Assembly (NCBI GenBank): GCA_027023475.1
Contig: JALVVJ010000067.1
Location: 1 to 46,750 of the forward strand
From: Flavobacteriales bacterium
GTDB taxonomy: Bacteria; Bacteroidota; Bacteroidia; Flavobacteriales; Flavobacteriaceae
Length of the DNA stretch: 46,750 nt
Direction of reading: 5' to 3'
The notes below the pieces were generated by a model. It was not told the origin of the DNA. It was given only the letters and a program-made list of their open reading frames with translations, and made no database searches. Within the stretch, counting starts at the first letter, position 1, and every line of letters starts with the position of its first letter. The position numbers and the translations under genes are program-made. Below are positions 16,218 through 25,063 of the stretch, one piece after another.

Positions 16218-17098
16218 TTTTTCTTGGATTTGATCATTTGTTGCAGGGCATCCCATTGCTCGGGAGTAACGGCCTCGAAGCCGTTGAACTGACCGGCGCC
16301 TTGCAGCCATTCGCCGCCGTCGATGGTGATCACTTCGCCGTTGATATAGCCCGAAAAATCACTAATCAGGTAGGAGACCAAATCGGCCAGTTCTTCGTGC
16401 CGGCCCGTGCGGCGAAGCGGCACCCGCGCAGCCGGGTCGAACTTACGGGCCAAATCGCCGGGCAAAAGCCGTTCCCAAGCGCCCTTGGTAGGAAACGGGC
16501 CCGGTGCCACCGCATTGAAACGCATGTCGTATTTGGCCCACTCCACCGCCAGGGAGCGCGTCAAGGCCAACACGCCCGCCTTGGCCGCAGCCGAGGGCAC
16601 CACATAGCCCGAACCCGTCCAGGCATAGGTGGTTACGATGTTTACCACCGAAACGGGACGTATGTTGTTGGCAATCCAATATTTGCCGGCCGAAAGGGTC
16701 ATGTTTTTGGTGCCGCGCAGCACGATGTCGATAATCACGTCGAAAGCCCGCGACGACAGCCGTTCGGTGGGTGAAACAAAATTGCCCGCGGCATTGTTGA
16801 TTAAGCCATTGAAACTACCGAAAGTATTGCGTATCTTTTCCAAGGCCGCATCCACCTGCGCTTGCTCGCGCACATCGCACGTGGCATAAGTTACTTGGTC
16901 GTTGCCGCTATGGGTCCGGAGTTCCGCTACGGCATTTCGGAGCTTTTCTTCGTTGCGCGAACAAATGGCCACACGGGCGCCCAACCGGAGCAAGGTCAAG
17001 GCCATGGCTTTGCCCAAACCGCTTCCACCGCCGGTAATGACCACGGTTTTGCCGGTCAAGCTGTTGTCGCGTAGCATGGGAGAAACATTATTTTTCAT
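16214..17098 (-). CDS. 2,4-dienoyl-CoA reductase-like SDR
   Basis: 294-residue short-chain dehydrogenase/reductase. The NADP(H) motif TGGGSGLG is at 22-29 and NNAAGNF at 101-107. There is no ordinary YxxxK. Instead Tyr158, Ser169 and Lys173 have the spacing I recall from human mitochondrial DECR1 (Tyr199, Ser210, Lys214). The surrounding TGSGYVVPSAAAKAGVLA and the tail VTPEQWDALQQMI also resemble DECR1. It should use NADPH to reduce 2,4-dienoyl-CoA in unsaturated fatty acid beta-oxidation. It overlaps both neighbours by 4 bases (ATGA), so translation is likely coupled to the acetyltransferase and rnhA. Confidence 0.85.
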   Translation of the reverse strand: MKNNVSPMLRDNSLTGKTVVITGGGSGLGKAMALTLLRLGARVAICSRNEEKLRNAVAELRTHSGNDQVTYATCDVREQAQVDAALEKIRNTFGSFNGLINNAAGNFVSPTERLSSRAFDVIIDIVLRGTKNMTLSAGKYWIANNIRPVSVVNIVTTYAWTGSGYVVPSAAAKAGVLALTRSLAVEWAKYDMRFNAVAPGPFPTKGAWERLLPGDLARKFDPAARVPLRRTGRHEELADLVSYLISDFSGYINGEVITIDGGEWLQGAGQFNGFEAVTPEQWDALQQMIKSKKK

Positions 17099-17565
17099 AG
17101 CATAGATTTTTTGTTTTGGTGATGGAATTCCATACGTATATGTGGAATGCCTTCTTCCAAATATTCGTCGCCTGTGCGGCGAAAACCCAAATCCTCGTAG
17201 AATCTTTGCAAATATGATTGGGCGCTGATGACCACCGGCACCGACGGAAAGCGCTGACGCAAAAAGTTCAATGCCTCACGCATAATCCGTTTACCCAAAC
17301 CTTGACCCCGGTATGCTTCCAGCACAGCCACCCGGCCTATGGCCGTATAACCCGGCTTGTAGGCATCCGGCCCGAATATGCGCGCATAGGCAGCCAAGGT
17401 GCCGTCCTGATGACGTAAACACAGATGCCAGGCCAAACGGTCTTTGCCGTCGGGATCCACACAAGGACATTGCTGACCCAAATTGAAAACCACCGCCCGC
17501 AGATGAAGGATGTCATAAAGTTCGTCGCGGGTCAGTTGGTCGTAGTGTTTGATACGGATTTGCAT
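17095..17565 (-). CDS. ElaA-type GNAT acetyltransferase
   Basis: 156 residues. The N-terminal LRAVVFNLGQQCPCVDPDGKD is the ElaA-like hallmark, and the acetyl-CoA loop is seen in AYRGQGLGKRIM. Substrate is unknown. The frame is open to an ATG at 17637, but a -7 box TATTTTTG (17591-17584) lies inside that extension and MQIRIKHYDQ at 17565 gives the usual ElaA length, so I use 17565. The stop overlaps the SDR start. The internal promoter means acetyltransferase-SDR-rnhA can be transcribed apart from the genes upstream. Confidence 0.85.
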   Translation of the reverse strand: MQIRIKHYDQLTRDELYDILHLRAVVFNLGQQCPCVDPDGKDRLAWHLCLRHQDGTLAAYARIFGPDAYKPGYTAIGRVAVLEAYRGQGLGKRIMREALNFLRQRFPSVPVVISAQSYLQRFYEDLGFRRTGDEYLEEGIPHIRMEFHHQNKKSML

Positions 17566-17583
17566 CAAAAGGGCTTTTCCTTT

Positions 17584-17591
17584 CAAAAATA
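17584..17591 (-). promoter_or_regulatory. Internal -7 promoter box before the acetyltransferase
   Basis: Minus-strand TATTTTTG, 18 bases upstream of the ATG at 17565; it decides the start of that gene. Confidence 0.55.
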
Positions 17592-17638
17592 CGATGTTTC
17601 GGATGATAAAAAAAGCCGGATTTACGGGAAAAACCACA

Positions 17639-18385
17639 TCATTTGAACCAATAGAGGAGTGCCAACGACACTAGTATAAGCCCGTAAACGATTTTGAAAT
17701 GACGGGCTTTGGCCCGGTTGCCGTAGTGCGCACCGAACCAATTGGCTACAAAATAGGCGGCAAACAAAATGCCAACGGCCGACCAAACTATGGCATGCTC
17801 GGCATGATATTTAAAAAAAGCACCCAAACTCACAGGTGGAAGCAAAATGCCCAAACTCAACGCCCGCGCATGGTTTTTGTCCAGCCGGAAAAGTCCCATA
17901 AACACCGGCACCAACAACACGCCCGCCCCCACGCCGAAAAATCCGCCGATAATGCCGGCCAAGGCGCCCGTGATCAACATCCACAGGGCGGGAATGTTCG
18001 TGCTTCGTTCGCCTTCGGTTCGGATGGGCAAAAATTGGAAAATCGCTACTAAAATCAATAGCACGGCAAAAAACTTTTTGAGCTGCGCATCACCGTAATG
18101 AAAAGCGCCCACAGCACCGAACCATGAAAAAACGGCATAGGTCAGGATGCCGATAAGGATGTTTTTCCACTGGCGACGGGTTTCGTTCTTCAATTTGAGC
18201 AAAGCCATCAAACTCATAGGACCCAACATGGCCGTAAGCACCGTTCCCTGCGCCGTATGCTGATTCAGTCCGCACAGGAAAACCAAGCCGGCAATCATAA
18301 AAGGCGAACCGCTAATACCCGCATATCCGCCCAAAAAACCGATGAGCAAACCGATAAGGATTAATATGAAAATGGAGCAGTGCAT
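17639..18385 (-). CDS. TauE/SafE family anion permease
   Basis: 248-residue inner-membrane protein of the TauE/SafE (former DUF81) family, with about eight hydrophobic segments in two related halves. The half-repeats are marked by GLLIGFLGGYAGISGSPFM near the N-terminus and ALAGIIGGFFGVGAGVLLVP in the middle. Members export sulfite, sulfoacetate or related organic anions; the substrate here is not evident. It starts 3 bases after the mnmE stop, so it is co-transcribed, but it shares no obvious pathway with its neighbours. Confidence 0.85.
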   Translation of the reverse strand: MHCSIFILILIGLLIGFLGGYAGISGSPFMIAGLVFLCGLNQHTAQGTVLTAMLGPMSLMALLKLKNETRRQWKNILIGILTYAVFSWFGAVGAFHYGDAQLKKFFAVLLILVAIFQFLPIRTEGERSTNIPALWMLITGALAGIIGGFFGVGAGVLLVPVFMGLFRLDKNHARALSLGILLPPVSLGAFFKYHAEHAIVWSAVGILFAAYFVANWFGAHYGNRAKARHFKIVYGLILVSLALLYWFK

Positions 18386-18388
18386 ATT

Positions 18389-19795
18389 TTACTTCCCGAT
18401 ACAAAAGTTTTGAAAAATATGGGTAAGCAAATCATCCGTGGTTATTTGTCCGGTAATTTCGCCCAAACGGTTGAGGACATCGCGCAAGTCCACGGCAATC
18501 AGGTCGGACGATAGACCCGCTTGCAAGCCCGCTTCCACTTCGTCGAGGGCTTGCAGGGCACTTCGAAGGGCTTGATAATGCCGCACGTTGGTAATCACGG
18601 TTTGACCTTGGTCAAGGCGCTGGCTCCGAAAATGCGCTGTCAAGGCCTGTTTGAGCCGGTCGATGCCGGTTTTTTGCTTGGCCGACAGGGAAATAACTTC
18701 ATCGGCTTTCAAAGCACGAAGTTTTCCGGTCAGTTCCTCAACTTGGCCGGGACGAACCAAATCGATCTTGTTGAGTAGAACAAAAACGGGCTTGCCGGGA
18801 TGTTTGCGGCGGATGTCGTCCAGATGTGCTTTCATTTCCGGTATTTGTTCGCCGGCCTTTTGGGCATCGATCATCCAAAGCACAATGCGTGCTTCGCCGA
18901 TTTTTCCGAAGGTGCGTTCAATGCCCAGGCGTTCCACCCGGTCGTGGGTGTGGCGAATGCCGGCGGTGTCGATAAAGCGGAAACGTATGCCGTCGATGTG
19001 CACGCTGTCCTCGATGGCATCGCGGGTGGTGCCGGGAATATCGGTAACGATGGCTTTTTCTTCGTTGAGCAAAGCGTTGAGCAAAGTGGATTTACCCGTA
19101 TTGGGTGCGCCCACAATGCTCACGGCCACACCGTGCTTGATTACGTTGCCTTCGGCAAAGCTGTCGGTTAGTTCGCGGATTTGTGCACGAATTTCGTTCA
19201 GGGCCTTTTTCAAATCCTCGCGGTTGGCAAATTCCACATCTTCCTCGGCAAAATCCAGTTCCAGTTCCATCAGGGCGGTAAATTCCACCAACCGGTCGCG
19301 AAGCCGTTTGATGTCGCGCACAAAGCCACCGCGCAATTGGTGCATGGCGGCCCTGTGTTGCAAGCGGTTTTCGGCCGCAATCAAATCGGCTACGGCCTCG
19401 GCACGTGTGAGGTCCATTTTGCCGTTCAAAAAAGCGCGCATACTGAACTCGCCGGGTCGGGCCAGACGAAAACCCACAGCCAAAAAAAGTTTCAAAATAC
19501 GTTTCTGAACATAGGGCGATGCATGGCAGGATATTTCCACCATATCTTCGCCCGTGTAGGAATGCGGCGCACGAAATACCGAAACCAATACTTCGTCGAT
19601 CACTTCCTCTCCATCGATCATTTCGCCAAATCGCAAACGATGCGAAGGCGTTCCTGTGAGTCCGGAACCCTTTCGTGGTTTGAAATATTTATCCACCTCT
19701 TCGATAACGCCCCGGCCCGAAAGCCGGAACAGGGCTATGGCACCGGAACCCGGCGGCGTGGCCAATGCAATGATTCGGTCGGCGTTTGCAGGCAT
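18389..19795 (-). CDS. mnmE: tRNA modification GTPase MnmE
   Basis: 468 residues. With MnmG it makes the cmnm5U34 modification of tRNA wobble uridines. The N-terminal tetrahydrofolate-binding domain covers about 1-120. A helical domain is split around a GTPase domain with P-loop GAPNTGKST, switch DIPGTTRD, DTAGI and NKID. The C-terminus is the required CIGK with its catalytic Cys (residue 465). It lies between the CNNM gene (3-base gap) and the permease (3-base gap). All key motifs are intact. Confidence 0.97.
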   Translation of the reverse strand: MPANADRIIALATPPGSGAIALFRLSGRGVIEEVDKYFKPRKGSGLTGTPSHRLRFGEMIDGEEVIDEVLVSVFRAPHSYTGEDMVEISCHASPYVQKRILKLFLAVGFRLARPGEFSMRAFLNGKMDLTRAEAVADLIAAENRLQHRAAMHQLRGGFVRDIKRLRDRLVEFTALMELELDFAEEDVEFANREDLKKALNEIRAQIRELTDSFAEGNVIKHGVAVSIVGAPNTGKSTLLNALLNEEKAIVTDIPGTTRDAIEDSVHIDGIRFRFIDTAGIRHTHDRVERLGIERTFGKIGEARIVLWMIDAQKAGEQIPEMKAHLDDIRRKHPGKPVFVLLNKIDLVRPGQVEELTGKLRALKADEVISLSAKQKTGIDRLKQALTAHFRSQRLDQGQTVITNVRHYQALRSALQALDEVEAGLQAGLSSDLIAVDLRDVLNRLGEITGQITTDDLLTHIFQNFCIGK

Positions 19796-19798
19796 GGG

Positions 19799-21067
19799 TC
19801 AATCGTTCAAGGATTCGATACGAATTTCTTCCAGATGTTTTTTGTCGGCCCGGGTAACCGTGTAGCGGTATTGTTCGTCGGTGATGCTTTCACCCGCTTC
19901 GGGAATACGGCCGAAAAGTTCCAAAACATAACCACCCAGGGTCTCGAAATCATCGCTTTCGGGCAAATCAAGGTGATATTTTCGATTCAAATAATCAATA
20001 TCCATATCGGCCGAAAAAACATAGCTGTTTTCATCGATCACCCGTTCCACGGAATAACTTTTGTCGTGTTCGTCCTCAATGTCGCCGAAAATATTTTCCA
20101 TAATATCTTCCAGGGTAACAATGCCCGCCGTTCCGCCGTATTCTTCAAACACCACGGCAATGCTCTTTTTCTTTTGCGTCATTTTTTTGAGCAAATCCAT
20201 GATGGACATGCTTTCGGGCACCATCAGCGCTTTGCGCAGCACATCGCGTAGATTTCCGGGTTTTTTGAAAAGGTCGAAAAAGTGGATATAACCCAGCACA
20301 TTGTCGATGTTTCCCTCGTAGGCCAGTAGTTTGGAATGCCCCGAACCGGTAAATTTGGCAATTACATCGCCGGGATTTTCACGGATGTCCACCGCTACGA
20401 TCTGGGTGCGTGGAACCATAATTTCCCGGGCTTTTACATTACTGAATTCCAGGGCATTGGAAAAAATTTGCATTTCGTTTTCGGCTTCCGATGTGCCGCC
20501 CACGTGTAAATGGCGGTCCAAATATTTTCGCAATTCGGATTTGGATAATGATACGGCCGAATTGGTTTCGTCGTTGCGGCTAAACAGGCGAATCAATGCA
20601 TTGGAAAGCCGGATGACCAACCAGGAAACGGGACGGAAAATATAAAAAACAATCAAGGTGGGAACCGCAAAAAGCCGCAAACTGGTATTGGCATACAGTT
20701 GAAAAAGGATTTTGGGCAGAAATTCCGCCAACCACAGGATAATGATACCCGAAAGCACCGATTGGATAATCAAACTCTGAAAATCACTCAGTTGCGGATA
20801 ATGTTTTTGTAAATAAAACGTAATGATTTTGGCCGAATAAATACCATAGATAACCAAGGCGATGTTGTTGCCCACCAGCATGGTGGTGATAAAGTCGGCC
20901 GGATTTTCGGTGATTTTCCGCAGGATACGACCTTGGAGATTATCCTTCTTTTTGTCCAGCTCCAATTTGAGTTTGTTAGACGTAACATAGGCGATTTCCA
21001 TGCCCGAAAAAAAAGCGGACATCAGCAATAGGAAAAATACGGTAATCCAAACCCAAGCCGTTATCAT
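19799..21067 (-). CDS. CNNM/CorC-type membrane protein (DUF21-CBS-CorC_HlyC)
   Basis: 422 residues. An N-terminal DUF21 transmembrane domain has four hydrophobic segments (about 1-165, with SAFFSGMEIAYV and WLAEFLPKILF). Two CBS domains follow (about 205-330; MVPRTQIVAVD and VVFEEYGGTAGIVTLEDIMENIFG), then a CorC_HlyC domain (about 340-420). Related proteins take part in Mg2+/Co2+ efflux; a Bacteroidota relative, GldE, is linked to gliding. I do not assign gldE because neither the context nor the motifs decide it. The ATG overlaps the lptC stop (ATGA), matching the lptC-CNNM pairing I recall in this phylum. Confidence 0.88.
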   Translation of the reverse strand: MITAWVWITVFFLLLMSAFFSGMEIAYVTSNKLKLELDKKKDNLQGRILRKITENPADFITTMLVGNNIALVIYGIYSAKIITFYLQKHYPQLSDFQSLIIQSVLSGIIILWLAEFLPKILFQLYANTSLRLFAVPTLIVFYIFRPVSWLVIRLSNALIRLFSRNDETNSAVSLSKSELRKYLDRHLHVGGTSEAENEMQIFSNALEFSNVKAREIMVPRTQIVAVDIRENPGDVIAKFTGSGHSKLLAYEGNIDNVLGYIHFFDLFKKPGNLRDVLRKALMVPESMSIMDLLKKMTQKKKSIAVVFEEYGGTAGIVTLEDIMENIFGDIEDEHDKSYSVERVIDENSYVFSADMDIDYLNRKYHLDLPESDDFETLGGYVLELFGRIPEAGESITDEQYRYTVTRADKKHLEEIRIESLND

Positions 21068-21633
21068 GGTTTTTTGTTTATGCTGATTATGCCACTAATA
21101 TTATTGACCCGTGCCGATGTAAAACTCATATTGGAATCGAAGCCGCGGCCTTTGATATATTCGTTGTTGCGGCTAAACCTCACCGAATCGTCGGTAAAAA
21201 TATGGTCGCGGGTTTTGTCCCAAAAAAGCCGGTCGGTAACCAATTCTTCGTTGCGGTCGTTGTAAATGTGCACTTGGCCGATAAGTTCCACCAGTTCGAC
21301 CGGTTTGTAAACGGCTGCCCGCTTGGCTTCGATATAGGTTTTGTCGCCGTCTTTGCCATGGATAACAATATGCATGCCCTTGGGGAAAATTTGACGGGCA
21401 AATTCGTATTGCGAATAATCCAGCAATTCGGGTGCTTGCAGGGTCATGGCGATTTGGCCTTTGAGTGTGTAATGGGCCGTAAAGTCATGAATTTCGGCAT
21501 AGGGAACCGGTTCATGCTTACCGGGCAATGCGGCTTGTGTTTTCCGGCTTCGTTTACACGAAAAAAAGGCAATAGCCATCATCGAAATGAGGGCTATTGC
21601 CGGAAGGGTCGATTTGGAAAAGTTGTTTTTCAC
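21064..21633 (-). CDS. lptC: LPS export periplasmic protein LptC (lipoprotein form)
   Basis: About 189 residues with a GTG start at 21633. The signal VKNNFSKSTLPAIALIS..AFFSC has a lipobox-like end, so the protein is probably lipid-anchored, followed by an LptC beta-jellyroll (about 50-185). LptC passes lipopolysaccharide from LptBFG to LptA. The ATG at 21678 would place 15 charged residues before the signal peptide and overlap the TPR gene, whereas the GTG lies 5 bases after that gene's stop. LptC is poorly conserved; the assignment rests on the fold pattern (AEIHDFTAHYTLKGQIAMTLQAPELLDY, ARRAAVYKPVELVELIGQV-like) and on its place before a CNNM gene. Confidence 0.75.
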   Translation of the reverse strand: MKNNFSKSTLPAIALISMMAIAFFSCKRSRKTQAALPGKHEPVPYAEIHDFTAHYTLKGQIAMTLQAPELLDYSQYEFARQIFPKGMHIVIHGKDGDKTYIEAKRAAVYKPVELVELIGQVHIYNDRNEELVTDRLFWDKTRDHIFTDDSVRFSRNNEYIKGRGFDSNMSFTSARVNNISGIISINKKP

Positions 21634-21638
21634 CGCTA

Positions 21639-23018
21639 TCAGTTGGTCGGCACGCGCACGCTTCCGCCTACCCAACATTTGTTGAACTTGATGATTTTTC
21701 CGCCCATATTTTCCAGGAAAATATCCTTTTTGCTAGGCGCGCGTTTTTCGTAATCTGCGGCAATGGCCAAAGCTTTTTTACGAATGGTAGGGTCGGCCTG
21801 AGCGGCTTTGCGTGCCATTTCGGCGGCTTTCCAAAAGATGGCTTGTTTTTGAAACTTGGTGGTTCCGCATTGGTCGGCACTGGTGGCGTAGAGCCCGGCG
21901 ATAAGCAAGTAGGCATAACCCATCGACGGCTTGAATTTCAATGCTTTGTAGGCATAGTCGCGGGCCAAGGGTTTGTTTCCGCGTTTCTTGGCCAAAACGG
22001 CAAGCGCGTAATAAATATCGGCCTTCTTGTGCGGATTGGTTTCCAAGTTAATGGCGTTTTTGTAGTATTTGATAGCTTCGTCATACCGGCCTTTTTTCTT
22101 GGCACGGATGGCCAGGAACAGGGCCGATTGTGCCGAAGGATTCAAGCTGTGATAGGCCTCCACAATGTCTTCGAACAATTTGTTATCGGTACATTTTTTC
22201 TTAGCCAAACGGTTGGCGGCACGACCAAGCCATTCCACATTGCTTTTATTTTCGGCAAATTTCTTTTGATAGAAAGGTACCAGGGTTTTGCAGTCGCCCA
22301 AATCACCCAACACACGGTCCATCAATCCTTGGATTTTGGCCATAGCCGGCAAGTTCACGCTCAGCACGCGAAGTTTGCGTTGTTCTTTGGACGTACGTAA
22401 ACTGTCGGGCTTGGCGTTGAGGGCTTCGAATTCCTTGGTTTTTTCTTCGATCAACGCATTGGAATGGGCTTCCAAATCGTCGTAGAGTTGGAAAACTTGT
22501 TCCAAGCTCAATTCGCCTTTTTTGTATTTGTCCACGGCGGCTTTGAAGTAGCCCCAGTAGGCATAGGGATGCGAAAAACTTTTGGGATGATTTTTGAACA
22601 CATCCTTGAAAAGATTATAAATCTCATCGGTGGTGCCCACTTTATATTTGACCATCATCACCCCTTTGTCGTGCAACACACGGCCCGTAGGGTCGGGAAA
22701 GTTTTTCAAACGTTCGTCATAGAGTTTAACCATAGCTTCGGCCAATTGTTTTTTAGTGGTCTCATCCTTGGCCTTGGCAATTTTGGCTTTATAGATTATT
22801 ACACCTTCAATATACACGGCCTTACTGAATGTAGGGCACTTTTCGTACAGTTTTTTCCAGTTCACTTCGGCATCGGCATAGGCCTTGGCTTTCACAAATT
22901 CGTGCGTGATGCTCAATAATTTTTTGCATTCGGCTTGTTGGTCGGGCGCAGGCACATCGTTTTGTGCATTTGCAACCCAAAGCATCATTCCGAACAATAA
23001 CAAAAACAATCGTTTCAT
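21639..23018 (-). CDS. Secreted TPR-repeat protein
   Basis: 459 residues with a signal peptide (MKRLFLLLFGMMLWVANAQ), then mostly alpha-helical TPR-like repeats. The clearest are in the last half, for example LFLAIRAKKKGRYDEAIKYY and ALAVLAKKRGNKPLARDYAY. The N-terminal half is helical and Lys-rich. It is probably periplasmic. Its conserved place between an outer-membrane protein and lptC suggests a role in envelope assembly, but there is no direct functional clue. The frame extends to 23081, but the signal peptide sets 23018 as the start. Confidence 0.8.
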   Translation of the reverse strand: MKRLFLLLFGMMLWVANAQNDVPAPDQQAECKKLLSITHEFVKAKAYADAEVNWKKLYEKCPTFSKAVYIEGVIIYKAKIAKAKDETTKKQLAEAMVKLYDERLKNFPDPTGRVLHDKGVMMVKYKVGTTDEIYNLFKDVFKNHPKSFSHPYAYWGYFKAAVDKYKKGELSLEQVFQLYDDLEAHSNALIEEKTKEFEALNAKPDSLRTSKEQRKLRVLSVNLPAMAKIQGLMDRVLGDLGDCKTLVPFYQKKFAENKSNVEWLGRAANRLAKKKCTDNKLFEDIVEAYHSLNPSAQSALFLAIRAKKKGRYDEAIKYYKNAINLETNPHKKADIYYALAVLAKKRGNKPLARDYAYKALKFKPSMGYAYLLIAGLYATSADQCGTTKFQKQAIFWKAAEMARKAAQADPTIRKKALAIAADYEKRAPSKKDIFLENMGGKIIKFNKCWVGGSVRVPTN

Positions 23019-23053
23019 AAGTTTGATTTTTTTTCGTTTGTTGTATTTCATCG

Positions 23054-24298
23054 TTAGCGTATTTTTCGTTTTTGGAACCATTTGTCGTTGAAGGAAAAAC
23101 CGATTTTCAACTTAAAGATGTTTTCCTTCACCAGTCCGCCGGTCATTGTCCCCCGGTTCAGGTATTCCAAATCCACGTTCACGTTCGAGAGAAAATTACC
23201 CAGCGGTATGCTCAAACCAAATGTTGTGCCAAATTGATTAATCGGCTGATTGTCAATTGCTAAAAATCCGTTACGCATTATAATACCCGCCTTGTAGGTG
23301 GTGCGTTTCCACAATTTGGAAAAAACGCGCGCATCCGGACGCCAATATCCCCCCAATTTGAAGGCCGAACCGTTGCGGTAGGTTTCCCTGCCGGTGGTAA
23401 AGAAATCATTGGAATAGGTCCCGTAGTTATCGGTTTCGTATTCGAGTCCCACAAACCAATGGCGCAGTTTACCCACGCCGGCACCGATGCTGAATTTCGA
23501 AGGCAGAACAAGCGCCGTGGTATCGTTGCGCAAAGTCTGTTCGTTTACAATCCGCTGACCACCGTAGGCATTTTCAATCAACTGCAAAGTGCGGGTATTT
23601 TGCGAAGCAATGTTCCCGCCGAGCCGGTACATGGCGCCCGTTTGGAAAAAATATTGATTATCCTTACCGAAGTGTAAAGTGTAGTCGGCCGAAAACCGCA
23701 GTGCCGACCCCGAAAAGAACGCATTATCGATTTGGCGGGTTATGGTGAGGACATTTTCGTGCTGGTGGGCCGTACGCACCACTTTGTTTCCGAAGTAGTA
23801 GGAGTAGGCCGCGCCGATGCTGAATCCTTTGAACACCCGGTAACCCGCTTGCACAAACAAGGCGTTCATTCCGCCTTCGCCGGTTTTGACGATGGTTTGA
23901 ACGCTATCCTTGCTGCGGATATAGTAACCCGTTGTTGCATAGGGTCGGAAACCGAAACCTACCCCACCCTTGCCAATGGGAATACCCAATGCCACATAAG
24001 GCGTCAAACTGGCACCACCGATGGAACGGCTTACATTGTTTCGCATATCGTATCGATGAAATGCCACCGCCGCACTGTAATTCACATAACGCAAATTTCC
24101 CAAACTTGAAGGCAACAGGAAATTGTAATGAATACTGTCGGACGGGAAATTCAAATGCCCCATAGCGGCATTTTCGATAATTTGCGGGTCGGTAATGTCG
24201 CCGTAGCCGTAATAGCCATAGGGCGACAAAGAACCGTCTTGGGCCCGCAGGCCGGTTATTCCAAATAAAATCAATACGGAAAAAAAGAATTTTTTCAT
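23054..24298 (-). CDS. Outer-membrane beta-barrel protein, FadL/PorV-like appearance
   Basis: 414 residues. The signal peptide is MKKFFFSVLILFGITGLRA, and the mature start is rich in Tyr/Gly (SLSPYGYYGYGDI). The rest alternates amphipathic strands and turns over the whole length, ending in strand-like NIFKLKIGFSF. Similar proteins follow coaX in many Bacteroidota and are annotated only as hypothetical or membrane proteins. The general look recalls the FadL-like fold of PorV and PorQ, but I cannot prove that. The ATG overlaps the coaX stop (ATGA), so the two are translationally coupled. Confidence 0.72.
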   Translation of the reverse strand: MKKFFFSVLILFGITGLRAQDGSLSPYGYYGYGDITDPQIIENAAMGHLNFPSDSIHYNFLLPSSLGNLRYVNYSAAVAFHRYDMRNNVSRSIGGASLTPYVALGIPIGKGGVGFGFRPYATTGYYIRSKDSVQTIVKTGEGGMNALFVQAGYRVFKGFSIGAAYSYYFGNKVVRTAHQHENVLTITRQIDNAFFSGSALRFSADYTLHFGKDNQYFFQTGAMYRLGGNIASQNTRTLQLIENAYGGQRIVNEQTLRNDTTALVLPSKFSIGAGVGKLRHWFVGLEYETDNYGTYSNDFFTTGRETYRNGSAFKLGGYWRPDARVFSKLWKRTTYKAGIIMRNGFLAIDNQPINQFGTTFGLSIPLGNFLSNVNVDLEYLNRGTMTGGLVKENIFKLKIGFSFNDKWFQKRKIR

Positions 24299-25005
24299 TC
24301 AGCGGGATTTAGGTGTAAAAGTGCGTCCATACCCAAGAAAAGCAGGTTTTTATAAAACGCAAATATCTTACTTTTTATGTATTTACGCAAGGTTTCCCCG
24401 TCGCCTCCGGTAAGCACAAGCCGGATGGCGGGTAATTTTTCGCCGGCCCGGTGAAACATTCCGTCGATTTCGGCGGCTGCTCCCAATACCGCCCCTGCAT
24501 GTAAGGCATCGAAGGTGTTGGCCGCCGGAAAAGGAATTTCATCAGGACGGGAGCCGGGCAAGGGCAAGCCGGCCGTGCCTTCGTGCATAGCGCGGTAGCG
24601 CATTTGCACGCCCGGACTGATGGCCCCGCCCAGGTAAACATTGCCGGCTGTTACAATATCGTAGGTAATACAGGTGCCGGCATCCACCACCAGCAAATCG
24701 CCGGAAAACAATTGTCGTGCGCCGGCTGCCAGGGCTATGCGGTCGGCACCCAGGGTGGCGGGGGTGTCGTAGTGCAATTGAAATGGCAATCGAATGCCTG
24801 CATTAATATCCAAAACCGGAATATTCCGTCCGGCCAAGCGTGAGCGTAACCCGTGCACGTCATTACCCGTTTGGACAATGGCTGCACGAAGGGCGCCGGT
24901 CAATTCCGGCAACGCATCGCCCGTAAAGATTTGCACTATACGTCCGTTGCGGCACAGGGCCGTTTTGGTTCGCGTGTTGCCGATGTCGATACACAGGTGC
25001 TGCAT
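24295..25005 (-). CDS. coaX: Type III pantothenate kinase
   Basis: 236 residues, ASKHA fold. It makes 4'-phosphopantothenate, the first step of CoA synthesis, with ATP and a monovalent cation. Motifs: phosphate-1 DIGNTRTK near residues 6-13, GADRIALAAGA near 85-95, and VVDAGTCITYD near 106-116, where the Asp is catalytic. It is slightly short (about 255 is usual), with no missing motif. It heads the long minus-strand run. A -7 box TATCTTTG ends 11 bases before the ATG, so the leader is only a few bases. Confidence 0.93.
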   Translation of the reverse strand: MQHLCIDIGNTRTKTALCRNGRIVQIFTGDALPELTGALRAAIVQTGNDVHGLRSRLAGRNIPVLDINAGIRLPFQLHYDTPATLGADRIALAAGARQLFSGDLLVVDAGTCITYDIVTAGNVYLGGAISPGVQMRYRAMHEGTAGLPLPGSRPDEIPFPAANTFDALHAGAVLGAAAEIDGMFHRAGEKLPAIRLVLTGGDGETLRKYIKSKIFAFYKNLLFLGMDALLHLNPAE

Positions 25006-25015
25006 AAACGAGTTT

Positions 25016-25023
25016 CAAAGATA
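25016..25023 (-). promoter_or_regulatory. -7 promoter box of coaX and its operon
   Basis: Minus-strand TATCTTTG, 10 bases from the ATG at 25005, implying an almost leaderless message. The GC-rich array begins about 40 bases further upstream. Confidence 0.6.
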
Positions 25024-25063
25024 CGTTTTATCGGAATAAACGTGAAAAGGCATTCTTTATTGG

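Noticed and set aside
19799-21067. Naming the CNNM/CorC protein GldE, a gliding motility protein.
   Set aside because: Domain order alone fits all HlyC/CorC proteins; gldD or other gliding genes are not adjacent.
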